This document shows, one piece after another, positions 45,316 to 55,856 of a stretch of 64,000 nucleotides of DNA. How positions within the stretch are numbered: the stretch's first letter is position 1; each line of letters begins with the position of its first letter. The notes beneath the pieces were generated by a model that saw only the letters and a list, made by a program, of their open reading frames with translations, ran no database searches and had not been told where the DNA came from. This stretch comes from Stomorhina lunata (taxonomy: Eukaryota; Arthropoda; Insecta; Diptera; Rhiniidae). The stretch spans positions 42,493,080-42,557,079 of the forward strand of contig OW121741.1 in assembly GCA_933228675.1 (NCBI GenBank), given 5' to 3'. Both the position numbers and the translations under genes were made by a program.

Positions 45316-45633
45316 GATTCATGATTATTTGCATCATCTTACAAAATATCAGGGCAGTAAAATTTACCGTTATGATTTTACAGCAAAAACAATAAAGACT
45401 TGAGTACAATTCACTGTCCAAAGATATTTTAAAACATGCTTCTCCTGTAAATTTTAGTTTTTGGCGCTTGAGTCTTTTTGGCGGTTAGGACTCGATATAA
45501 TACAAATTTTGCAGAATAATATAAGCTTTCTTTTGAGTTATAAAGCATGTTCTTATTATTTACCGTTATTTCTCCATATGTTAGGATTTTTCAAACTTTG
45601 ATCGACGTGCGAATTGTTTTGTAGGGTATATTT
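45316..45633. other. AT-rich spacer
   Basis: No feature supported. Confidence 0.4.
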
Positions 45634-46543
45634 CAGGGATAGAAAATGGCTTTCTTGATTTTTTACCAAATATGAAAACAAAATGTACATACTTTTTAGA
45701 TCATGATGGTAACTTTTCTTATACAGAGTCTATTATATTAAAAATTTAACATGTCGGCTTCAAAAAATTATTCTTTTGATGGGAATCATATTCGAAACTA
45801 TAGAATGGATCTTATTTGATCCAAAAATCGATTGAAATTTAACAATTGAAATTCGTAATAAAATTACTATTGAAAAATTCTCCGTGAAACATGGGTTTCG
45901 ATTTTCGGTAATGAAAATGGGTATTAATATCTTCCAATTGAATAATGTAAATGGTCTTATACCCACTTTTACAACATCAGTTGAGCAGAAATTCATTTAA
46001 ATTATAGAATTTTATATACAAGTATGAAAGTTTTAAAGTCAGGCTCTACCGATTCTGACTATATTAAACTAAACTACTTATATGTATCCGATGAACGATT
46101 GTCAACATATTCAGAAGACGATTGTCAACATATTTGTAATGCTTAAAAAAATATCTTTTGGTATTAGAACTAGGGTCAAGCATGAACCGCTAATTAGTTT
46201 TATTGAAGAAATTGAATGGGAGGTACAGGACTGCCAGATTTGGGGTTTTGGCTCCAATCTTGGGGATATTCAATCTTCAAAAAGGCTAAAAAAATTTGGT
46301 TTGGGGGTTTTGTTGGGGATTCACTCGAATTTTTTGGGAAAATTTTAACTTGTGAATTTAAAACTTCATATTTTATTTATAAAGGAAAATATTTTGTAAT
46401 AAAGGATGATTTGTTTCTGTATATAAAAATTGCATCCGATTATGGGTCAGAATTCGAAAAAAATTTACCAAACTGTAATCTGTCAAGTCAAGAAAGGTAC
46501 ATTTAAAAATTAATTGTTTTAATTATAAAAAAATATTAAATAA

Positions 46544-46882
46544 AATGGCATTACGTTTACCAGATAATTTAAATATTTTCAAGCAAGAAATACTTTGTTA
46601 TGCAAAAATGTATAAACCCAATAGTGATCGAGAATACTCTCAATTGATGTCTACGAAACTCAATGGAATAAACTTTCTTTCACAAATTGGAATACCATAT
46701 TCGAAATGCAGTCAATCTTAATTGAATTTTGGCCAAAAGATGTTGCCTGTACACATCACTATAAAGAACATGGTCAAGCAGTCTTGAATATGTTAGCGGT
46801 TCCTACAAGCAATGCCTGTGTAGAGCGAGTATTTTCAGTTATGAGTTTAACAAAAACAACAAAACATAATAATAACCAAATT
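46544..46882 (+). pseudogene. hAT transposase C-terminal remnant
   Basis: 46706-46880 encodes LNMLAVPTSNACVERVFSVM, followed by SLTKTTKHN, the hAT dimerisation-domain signature. Upstream, from the ATG at 46544, a frame (MALRLPDNLNIFKQEILCYA...) runs into a stop near 46720, so at least one frameshift separates it from the conserved part. Confidence 0.75.
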
Positions 46883-47030
46883 TGTTGTCAAGAATTTCAA
46901 CCGACAACTCAAATGTTACCAAATTCAATTCAAAAAAGTTAGTGCTGTTCACACACATCAGATTCTCTTGATCTGTTTGAATATGCATTCACGTTCACAC
47001 ACGAACATTTTCTTCATCAAATTCTATTTA

Positions 47031-47242
47031 CAGGTATGTGATGGAAAACGATTGTTTTCAAATCGATCGATTTCAGATATATTTTTTAGATAATTTTCGG
47101 TTATTTTCCCAAAAAATTCAAACCAAATGAAAGATAAAATATCAGTCAAAAGGATTAAAGCCAAAATTTTATTTTGGCTTTAATCCTTTTTTATGTCTGA
47201 AATCGATCGATTTGAAAACGAAAAATGTCCATCACATACCTG
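47031..47242. mobile_element. 212-bp palindromic MITE with TTA duplication
   Basis: Ends CAGGTATGTGATGG and CCATCACATACCTG, then a second inverted layer (TTTTCAAATCGATCGATTTC) and a third (AAAAGGATTAAAGCCAAAAT). It is flanked by TTA at 47028-47030 and 47243-47245, the usual PIF/Harbinger target. Nested in hAT family 3. Confidence 0.8.
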
Positions 47243-47941
47243 TTAATTTTTCCCAAATTTTATACAAATTTTCGTAAGCTTGTAATCAATTTCAACTCCG
47301 TCAACTTTTTCTGATTTCATGAGCCAAACTTGACTGGTGTGAAAGTAAACTTATGTATAGTTTTACTCATCTAATTTTCAAGAATTTACTAAATACTAGA
47401 TTTCTAATATTTTATTATTTAAATTTGTAATGATTGCAAGCATACAAAATAATTTTTATGTTAATAAAATCGATCTCTTCATTTAATTGAATCAAAAATG
47501 TAAGCAAATACTCTTTTTTATGAATTGGGGATTTTTGGGAGGTATGGTCAAATAGGAAGCATTTTAAACAAAATATGATACAGTCACAGCGACCCTTTTT
47601 TGATTATTGCTTAAATTCTCTGAAATTTAAAAAAAATTGTAGCTGTCATGAGCCCACATCTCAATTTCGGGGTTCCGGTCCTGCAGTAAGTACCTGAAAT
47701 AATCAACCAAATCTAACAAAAAAAGTACAATTGTACCATGTTTTTCCTCCCTGGTCCAGATGAACAAAATTCCGACATCGCATTTATTTGGTCACCCTAA
47801 TCAGTGTGGCCATATCCAAAAATATTTTACAGCTAAATCGGCTTTAAAAAAATGCTAGAAAATGCTAAACAAAATTCTATACTGCCAAAAAATAGTGCTA
47901 AAATTTTAATTGTATTATTTTTTGTTACTTCGATTAATATA

Positions 47942-49083
47942 ATGGGTGTTTTTTTTAGAGGTATAGAACTTCGAATTGAAATAAAACACAAGAAAATCGT
48001 TTTAATGTCCATCAATTTGGCTTTATTGGAAGGATAATTTTATGCCATTAATGTTTAAATATGATTTCGGCCATGTGGCCGCCGCGGCTGGCTCGAATAA
48101 AGCCAATTCTACAGGTCCAATTTTCAACTACTTTTTCGAGCATATGGGGCCGTATGTTGGCAATAACGCCACGAATGTTGGCTTCCAAGTCCCCTAACGT
48201 TTCTGGTTTGTTGGCGTAGACGAGGAACCACAACTCATCCACATTCATGCCATCCAATTGGGGAACAAAATAGTCGGTTATCATGGCTCTATACCGGTCT
48301 CCATTTATGGTAACTGACTCTCCAGCATTATTTCGGAAGAAGTATGGCCCAATGACTCCACCAGCCCATAGAGCACACCAAACAGTCAGTTTTTGTGGAT
48401 GTAATGGCGTCTCAAGGGTCTCATGTGGATTCTCTTCACTCCAAATGCGGCAATTTTGCTTGTTGACGTAGCCATTCAACCAAAAATGAGCCTCATCACT
48501 GAACAAAATTTTGCGATGAAAATCAGCATCGAAATCAATCTCATTTTCGGCCCATACACCAAAATCACGACGCATTGCATGGTCTCGCGGCTTTAATTCT
48601 TGCACAAGCTGGATCTTGTAAGGTCGCAAGCCAAGATCTTTGCGCAAAATCTTCCATAAAGTTGATGGACAAAGCTCCAATTGCTGTGCACGGTGGCGAA
48701 TCGATTCATTCGGGTCCTCTTCAACACTTTGCTCTACAGCGGCAATTGTTTCTTCGGTGCGCACTGTTCGACGTCGCTGCGGATGCGTATTATCACATAG
48801 AGTAAACGTAGTGCGAAAACGATCCATGGTTAACCGAATTAATTGCTCTGATGGACGATTATGTCGACCATAAAATGGACGGAGCTTGCGGTAAACTTCG
48901 CGAACTGAACCATTATTTTCGAAATAAATTTGCACGATTTGCAAGCGTTGTTCTTTTGTCAACCTGTTCATGATGAAATGGCAAACCAAACTAAATATTA
49001 ATCACTTGACAGCTGACAAAATGGCCGCCAGTTAAAAAAGTGATGCCAACTTAAAGTTCTATACCTTAATAAAAAACACCCGA
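47942..49083 (-). mobile_element. rosa-type element, copy 2 (internally deleted)
   Basis: TA at 47940-47941 and 49084-49085. Same ends as copy 1. 1142 bp; the main shortening is a deletion within the transposase. Confidence 0.93.
48048..48989 (-). pseudogene. Rosa-type transposase, catalytic core deleted in frame
   Basis: 313 residues. Nearly identical to the copy at 18249-19277 up to DELWF, then joined directly to LVYANKPETLGD. An in-frame deletion of 54 residues (256-309 of copy 1) takes away two of the three catalytic Asp (D258, D300). The C-terminus reads through (VVENWTCRIGFIRAS...), unlike copy 1. It keeps the DNA-binding N-terminus and cannot catalyse; a repressor-like effect is possible but unproven. 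Confidence 0.88.
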
Positions 49084-49190
49084 TATCTTTATAAATGGCT
49101 TTTTTCATAATTCTTCCCTTTAAACGCTTATTCCACATTATTTTATTGAAACAAACTGATTAAAAAGTAACGGGATATGAATTAAATGAC

Positions 49191-49508
49191 ACATATCTTC
49201 GTGCGGAAGTTTATGTGCTCTATACGCCAAAATGCATTTTAAGAAAATCGATCTTGAAGTTTTAACTTAATTTTTCTAAAATATTATACAATAGAATTTT
49301 GAGATTTTACACCATATATTTGGCGTATAGAGCAAAACAGCAGGATATAGAACAGAATATACACTATTTATCTCAGTAACTAGACGAGACAGCTGAAAAC
49401 GGATTGCAGATTAAAAAAAAATTAGGGTCGAAAAACTAAAGTGGCATCATTAACTCAAAATGTGTACAATGGCGGATAGAACACATAAACTCCCGCACGA
49501 CGATATGT
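49191..49508. mobile_element. 318-bp TIR MITE
   Basis: ACATATCTTCGTGCGGAAG, followed by TTTATGTGCTCTATACGCC, is matched in inverted form by CGCACGACGATATGT at the right, about 40 bp with a few mismatches. No coding sequence. Confidence 0.75.
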
Positions 49509-49529
49509 AATTGAAGTATACGTGTAATT

Positions 49530-50080
49530 ACTAATTTATATACATTTATGTACGAAATTTTGCCATTTGATACCAGTTATTGTAGAAATTGCGTCTGCAA
49601 CAAATAAACTAAAAACTGTCATTATCTTCAGAGCATTTAAGTGATTTTCGTCTCATTTAATGAGTTTTAACAAAATAGTTTGTATAGGAGCTATGTACAA
49701 ATATGGACCGATTTCAATGAAATTTGGTAAAGTGATTTCTGTGTACATAGTCAGTATTTGTTTTAAATTTCATGAAAATATTCTGCTATTTCTGGAAAAA
49801 TACAAATTCTGGGAAGTGAGGCTTAAATAATTGACCGATTTTGACGAATTTTAATAGCCATGGTCCCACGACCAAAATATTTTTTGTATCAAAATATCTT
49901 TAGAATTGCACCTGTACTTTGAATATATGGTTTGCATTAGTGTTCAGCTAGCCGTCTAGACTGACAGACATCTTTAAATCGACTCAGGAAGTGATTCTAA
50001 ATCTTTTGGATCTAACACTAATATTTCTATGCGTTACATACATCAGCACCGAACTGTTTAAACTGTCGATGTCTGTGGGG
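49530..50080 (+). repeat. Degraded family A copy
   Basis: GTTTGTATAGGAGCTATG, ATATGGACCGATTTCAATG and ATGCGTTACATACATCAGCA are all family A landmarks. The ends are lost. Confidence 0.6.
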
Positions 50081-50458
50081 CCCTTTATAATATACTCTTC
50101 GGCAGTTGTAGCAAGTTAAATTTTTTTCTGACACATAAACAATGTGATGCCATTTCCATTCAATATAGTGACGGTTACATATTTAAATGTGTAATCAACA
50201 AAAAATTGTGGTAGATTTTGAAATTAAGATTATTTATTTGAGTAAATAAATATTTTGAAAAAAAGGAAGCTAAAAAATGCTAAAAATATAATTGAAAAAT
50301 GCTAACTGCAAAATGAAAAATTTGCAGCTAAATTAAAAATGCTAAATCTAGCAGCAAAAATGCCAAAATGGCCACACTGACCCTAATATACATAGTATCG
50401 AAAAAAGTACTCCTCTGCAAATTGATTAAAAGACTTAATTGGAATTTATTAAACAAAT

Positions 50459-50623
50459 TCGGGACGGCGCGAACGCCATTCCCGGCTATCAAAAATTACA
50501 CGCACGAGTTATTCACATTAGGAATAATCGCGGAGGTCAACTCAATCGTAAAGTGCAATGATCGAGCCTCACTCCGGGGGAACCGCCTTCATGATCACGG
50601 TAACCCCTACGCCAGGTAAGTAT
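50459..50623 (-). ncRNA. U1: U1 snRNA gene, copy 3
   Basis: 165 nt. 5' end ATACTTACCTGGCGTAG at 50623. Stem-loop I pairs ACCG with CGGT around GATCATGAAGG. The U1A loop ATTGCAC, Sm site AATTTTTGAT and a TTCG-capped 3' stem are all present. I use this copy as the reference sequence in the window. First gene of the tandem array. PSEA at -61/-40. Confidence 0.96.
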
Positions 50624-50662
50624 GCTTTCCAATGCTCAAACCAAATTACTTAAACAGAAATA

Positions 50663-50684
50663 GAAATAAACTAAATGAGAATTA
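50663..50684 (-). promoter_or_regulatory. PSEA of U1 copy 3
   Basis: The minus strand begins TAATTCTCATTTAGTTTATT at -61 and ends at -40. Confidence 0.8.
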
Positions 50685-51631
50685 TGAAGGACTAAATGAA
50701 AAATAAAGGACTAAGAAATAAAGATAACACATTGTACTTGTATAAGTACAACTGGGATGAAAACCAAAAATACTTTACTAAATCTTAAGGGATGAAAAGG
50801 AAAAATATTGTTGCTTTACTGAGTAGGTAGTTTAATTTTTTTTATATCATTAAGTCCTTGCATTTTATTTGTTATGTAAAAATTTTAAAAACTTGTGTGT
50901 AGAATATTTTCATCCTCTAGCGCGTAACAATAAGGGTCATTCAAATTTGTCAAGTCAACTCACCAATGATTGAAATGTCCTAAAAAAATATATTCAAATC
51001 AACAACTATTTTTTTTTTTTTTTAAATTTTAATAGAAATATATAAAATATCAAAATGGAACTTTAATATCACATAAACGCAAAAACTTAAATTGATTGAA
51101 GGGTTAAGTTTAAACATATTTTTGATTTCCCCTAAATAAAAACATATATTAGAAGAAATTTAATAAAAACACACAATTCTTAAATCGTCATAAGAAATTT
51201 TTCCTTTCAGATTTAACGAAATATAAATTTTAGATTTATCAAAATATAAATTAAAAGTGTGAACAACATAAATTTTTATATTTATGTTTTCAATTAAAAT
51301 AAATGAAACAAAAATAAAGAAATTGTTCTTCATAAAATTACTTTTCATTTAATTTGTACATTCAGCTAATTCATATGACATTGAATTTTGGCATCGAACA
51401 AGGTCAATCTTTTTACTTTCAATATTTTTATAAACCAAAATAATTGAATTAAGTGAAAATAAACAGATTTTGTTTTCGGCAAAATGCAAAATATTTAATA
51501 AATTAAATTTCAATAAATTCGGTTAATTTATAACTCTCTAGATTAAATGCGTTTAAATAGCATCATAGTAAAATAATACTTATTAACATAATTTGGAATG
51601 CCTACCATGTAAGTAACGAAGTAATATGTAG

Positions 51632-52218
51632 CAGGGATGGAAAAGGGCTTTCTTGATTTTGTACCAAATATGAAAACAAAATGTACTTTTTAGACCATGA
51701 TCGTAACATTTTTTATATAGAATATATTGTACTAATAATTTAACATGTCGGCTTCAAAAAAAATACTCATTTCACGAGTATCAAATTCGAAACTATAGAA
51801 TGGAAAATTCAATGAGTCTAAAAATAAAATCGGATGCAGCTCATTGTTTGAGTGAAGTACCAACTGGAGTGTTGTGTGGGAACTATATATAAAATGGATA
51901 TTACTTGATCCCTATTGAACCGAAAATCAAAACAAGCGACCTATTAAAACCAATTTCAAAAGAAATGTCTTTAAATTTGCACTTAAACTTAAAATCAACT
52001 TAGAAAGTGATGCTGAGTCAATCTGAATACTACATTTGCTCTCAGATCCATTTCTATGTGTTACAAGCTTCAGACCAATGGGTTAGAAGTTTTAGTCTTC
52101 CGAAAACCTTATAATTGAACAGTAAAAAAATCAAGAATTAAAAATTGTATCAAGAAGGATGAGGTAGTACCAATCATGTTTAAAAAAAAGTACAATTGTA
52201 CCATGTTTACCATCTCTG
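51632..52218. mobile_element. hAT family 3 MITE in U1 unit 1
   Basis: Ends CAGGGATGG and the near-complement CCATCTCTG, flanked by a perfect 8-bp duplication ATATGTAG (51624-51631 and 52219-52226). 587 bp, non-coding; the ends match the longer copy at 45634-47753. Confidence 0.9.
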
Positions 52219-52266
52219 ATATGTAGAGGCTTTTGCTTAATAGTAGCGAAAAGAAGTACTCCTCTG

Positions 52267-53357
52267 CAGCGTTACCGCTGACAAATTTGAAAAAGTCGCA
52301 GAAAAAGTCGCTTTTTACAAAAAAAGTCGCACAAAAAGTCACTTTCAATAAAAAAAGTCGCACACTTTTTTATAACATTTTTTTTTTTTAACAATGAACA
52401 AAAGATTATAAAACAATTCGTACTTGAAAAGATATTATATATAGGCAAAAATCAAACAGTTTTAATTCCTATAAAACCGACTTTCAACTCGAGTAACTTT
52501 TGATCTCGTAGGTGTTCGGAAAATCTAATTACAGATTTGAACTTCTAAGTCTACAGGTATATTGAACGCAAAATCTTTGTAGCGCAAGTTTTCACTTCTT
52601 TACGTAATTGGCATGCAAATTTCAAAAACGTAAAAAAATCAAATGAAGCATTTACGTTTTTTTTTCATATTTCGTCTTCCTTTTTCGTTTCATTTGGACC
52701 CAGTCGTTATTTTATGAAATAGACACCATACTTGGGGGATGAATTCATTGCACTCTAAGTTTTTATTTCGTCATTCAAATACTACTTAATGGCTGCCAAA
52801 ATTTAATCATGTTTTCGCCACTTTTACATTTTTTTCGCATATTTTTCGGCCCCCTTAATGAATTCCTAAAAAATGTATAAGGATTGGTAGATCTTTCAGT
52901 TGTGCATCGTTTGATATATATCTCATTTATGTGCTGCATGTTGATATAACATACGACAAATATGTATAAAAATTCCAAACTATCTCGTAAACTGAGTTTT
53001 TGCCATTTAACACCTAAAAGCAAAAGCGCACCAAAAAATTATTTTTTGCTAAAATTGTACGAAGATTTTGAAAATCGTGCAAAATATTAAATATTCCTTT
53101 TAATGGTTTTAGATAGCAAACTGAGACCAAAGTGATGGCATTTGTACTTAAGTTACAATAATTTTTGGGAATTTTAGTTGAGATATTGAATATGGGCTAA
53201 AAATAAAAATTTTAAATAATTTTCTAAAAAGGTGTCAAAAGTCGCACAAAATTCGAAAAAGTGGCAAAAAAGGGCCATGGAAGAAAAGTCGCAGGTTGCG
53301 TCGCAGGCCACCTAAAAAGTCGCAAATTGCGACTTTAGTCGCATAACGGTAACGCTG
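52267..53357. mobile_element. hAT family 4 element in U1 spacer
   Basis: Inverted ends CAGCGTTACCG / CGGTAACGCTG with a perfect 8-bp duplication CTCCTCTG (52259-52266, 53358-53365). The empty site is present in the next unit at 55220-55227. AAAAAGTCGCA-type short repeats lie near both ends. No intact transposase. Confidence 0.95.
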
Positions 53358-53407
53358 CTCCTCTGTAATTTGATTATAAAATGTTTTTTGAAATTTATTA
53401 AGCAAAT

Positions 53408-53572
53408 TCGGGACGGCGCGTACGCCATTCCCGGCTATCAAAAATTACACGCACGAGTTATTCACATTAGGAATAATCGCGGAGGTCAACTCAATCGTAA
53501 AGTGCAATGATCGAGCCTCACTCCGGGGGAACCGCCTTCATGATCACGGTAACCCCTACGCCAGGTAAGTAT
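53408..53572 (-). ncRNA. U1: U1 snRNA gene, copy 4
   Basis: 165 nt, identical to copy 3 except that the terminal-stem tetraloop is TACG instead of TTCG (GGCGTACGCGCC), still a UNCG-type loop. All protein- and splice-site-binding elements are unchanged. PSEA identical to copy 3. Second gene of the array. Confidence 0.96.
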
Positions 53573-53611
53573 GCTTTCCAATGCTCAAACCAAAATACTT
53601 AAACAGAAATA

Positions 53612-53633
53612 GAAATAAACTAAATGAGAATTA
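53612..53633 (-). promoter_or_regulatory. PSEA of U1 copy 4
   Basis: Same sequence as copy 3 at -61 to -40. Confidence 0.8.
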
Positions 53634-54579
53634 TGAAAGACTAAATGAATAATAAAGGACTAAGAAATAAAGATAACACATTGTACTTGTATAAGTACAA
53701 CTGGGATGAAAACCAAAAATACTTTACTAAATCTTAAGGGATGAAAAGGAAAAATATTGTTGCTTTACTGAGTAGGTAGTTTAATTTTTTTTTATATCAT
53801 TAAGTCCTTGCATTTTATTTGTTATGTAAAAATTTTAAAAACTTGTGTGTAGAATATTTTCATCTTCTAGCGCGTAACAATAAGGGTCATTCAAATTTGT
53901 CAAGTCAACTCACCAATGATTGAAATGTCCTAAAAAAATATATTCAAATCAACAACTATTTTTTTTTTTTTTTTTAATTTTAATAGAAATATATAAAATA
54001 TCAAAATGGAACTTTAATATCACATAAACGCAAAAACTTAAATTGATTGAAGGGTTAAGTTTAAACATATTTTTGATTTCCCCTAAATAAAAACATGTTA
54101 GAAGAAATTTATGAAAAACACACAATTATTAAATCGTCATAAGAATTTTTTCTTTTAGACTTAACGAAATATAAATTTTAGATTTATCAAAATATAAATT
54201 AAAAGTGTGAACAACATAAATTTTTATATTTATGTTTTCAATTAAAATAAATGAAACAAAAATAAAGAAATTGTTCTTCATAAAATTACTTTTCATTTAA
54301 TTTGTACATTCAGCTAATTCATATGACATTGAATTTTGGCATCGAACAAGGTCAATCTTTTTACTTTCAATATTTTTATAAACCAAAATAATTGAATTAA
54401 GTGAAAATAAACAGATTTTGTTTTCGGCAAAATGCAAAATATTTAATAAATTAAATTTCAATAAATTCGGTTAATTTATAACTCTCTAGATTAAATGCGT
54501 TTAAATAGCATCATAGTAAAATAATACTTATTAACATAATTTGGAATGCCTACCATGTAAGTAACGAAGTAATATGTAG

Positions 54580-55175
54580 CAGGGATGGAAAAGGGCTTTC
54601 TTGATTTTGTACCAAATATGAAAACAAAATGTACTTTTTAGACCATGATCGTAACATTTTTTATATAGAATATATTGTACTAATAATTTAACATGTCGGC
54701 TTCAAAAAAAATACTCATTTCACGAGTATCAAATTCGAAACTATAGAATGGAAAATTCAATGAGTCTAAAAATAAAATCGGATGCAGCTCATTGTTTGAG
54801 TGAAGTACCAACTGGAGTGTTGTGTGGGAACTATATATAAAATGGATATTACTTGATCCCTATTGAACCGAAAATCAAAACAAGCGACCTATTAAAACCA
54901 ATTTCAAAAGAAATGTCTTTAAATTTGCACTTAAACTTAAAATCAACTTAGAAAGTGATGCTGAGTCAATCTGAATACTACAATTTGCTCTCAGATCTAT
55001 TTCTATGTGTTACAAGCTTCATACCAATGGGTTAGAAGTTTTAGTCTTCCGAAAACCTTATAATTAAACAGTAAGAAAATCAAGAATTAAAAATTGTATC
55101 AAGAAGGATGAGGTAGTACCAATCATGTTTAAAATGTATAAAAAAAGTACAATTGTACCATGTTTGCCATTCCTG
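54580..55175. mobile_element. hAT family 3 MITE in U1 unit 2
   Basis: Same insertion as 51632-52218, with the same ATATGTAG duplication (54572-54579, 55176-55183), so it was present before the unit duplicated. 596 bp. Confidence 0.9.
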
Positions 55176-55271
55176 ATATGTAGAGGCCCTCACTTTTGCT
55201 TATTAGTAGCGAAAAGAAGTACTCCTCTGTAATTTGATTATAAAAAGTTTTTTGAAATTTACTAAGCAAAT

Positions 55272-55436
55272 TCGGGACGGCGCGTACGCCATTCCCGGCT
55301 ATCAAAAATTACACGCACAAGTTATTCACATTAGGAATAATCGCGGAGGTCAACTCAATCATAAAGTGCAATGATCGAGCCTCAATCCGGGGGAACCGCC
55401 TTCATGATCACGGTAACCCCTACGCCAGGTAAGTAT
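55272..55436 (-). ncRNA. U1: U1 snRNA gene, copy 5 (variant)
   Basis: 165 nt. It shares the TACG loop with copy 4 and has three further changes: CTCGTGCG to CTTGTGCG in the linker before the Sm site, TTTACGATT to TTTATGATT beside the stem II loop, and CGGAGTGAG to CGGATTGAG between stems I and II. The 5' end, U1-70K loop, ATTGCAC and Sm site are intact. PSEA present (TAATTCTTATTTGGTTTG). Either a divergent functional variant or an early-decaying copy. Confidence 0.92.
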
Positions 55437-55475
55437 GCTTTTCAATGCTCAAACCAAATTAATTATATAGAAATT

Positions 55476-55497
55476 TAAACAAACCAAATAAGAATTA
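55476..55497 (-). promoter_or_regulatory. PSEA of U1 copy 5
   Basis: TAATTCTTATTTGGTTTGTT.. at -61 to -40. Its central TTGGTTT is closer to the Drosophila consensus than the other copies. Confidence 0.75.
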
Positions 55498-55715
55498 CAA
55501 ATAACAAGGATAACGTAATATCCTTGTGTGTAAGGATAACAAGGGATGAAAAATCCCTAACTAAATATTAAAGGTAAGAAAACTGTTGCTTAAGCTACTG
55601 ATGGGTAGATTTTACCAAAAATATAAATACGTAATACCAACAACATATCCTTGACTATAATAAATTCGAAAGTCTCGACTAAATTTTGAGACGCACATAT
55701 TTACTTAAGTGGCCT

Positions 55716-55856
55716 ATATAAACAATCTGTTAAGGTCAAAGGCCGATAATATTTTAGAATTCCATGTGCTATGATTTTGTGCGCATATCCTCCAATTTCG
55801 TAGGCTAAGCTTTAAAAGATTTTTCTCTACTTAGTCTCTCCATCGAAGTTTCAGAC
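55716..55856 (-). repeat. Non-LTR family 1 3' end, left of hAT
   Basis: GTTAAGGTCAAAGGCCGATA and TTAGAATTCCATGTGC match 16380-16540. The sequence continues at 56779 after the hAT (GTCCTCTTCCACGAGTT, through about 56840). Confidence 0.75.

Larger units (their letters stand above)
45634..47753 (+). mobile_element. hAT family 3, long copy with transposase remnant
   Basis: The left end CAGGGATAGAAAATGGCTTTC matches the MITE at 51632. The right end, GTACAATTGTACCATG followed by CTCCCTG, matches the MITE's right end. The 2.1-kb interior contains a hAT transposase C-terminal remnant and a nested MITE. No clear 8-bp flanking duplication (GTATATTT against GTCCAGAT), so the flanks are changed or one end is mis-set. 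Confidence 0.65.
50390..55620 (-). repeat. Tandem U1 snRNA gene array, three units
   Basis: U1 genes at 50459, 53408 and 55272. The spacer after 50640 matches the spacer after 53589 almost base for base through about 52258 and 55219. Subtracting the 1091-bp hAT and one 8-bp duplication, unit spacing is about 1850 and 1864 bp. The third unit keeps similar sequence only to about 55610 and is then lost into TE sequence. Confidence 0.92.

Noticed and set aside
46082..46506. Two 88-96-residue plus-strand frames
   Set aside because: Overlap each other in different frames inside the degraded hAT element; no motif recognised.
50368..50619. Plus-strand frame across U1 copy 3 (and the minus frame at 53235-53441 across copy 4)
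   Set aside because: Chance frames over a non-coding RNA gene.
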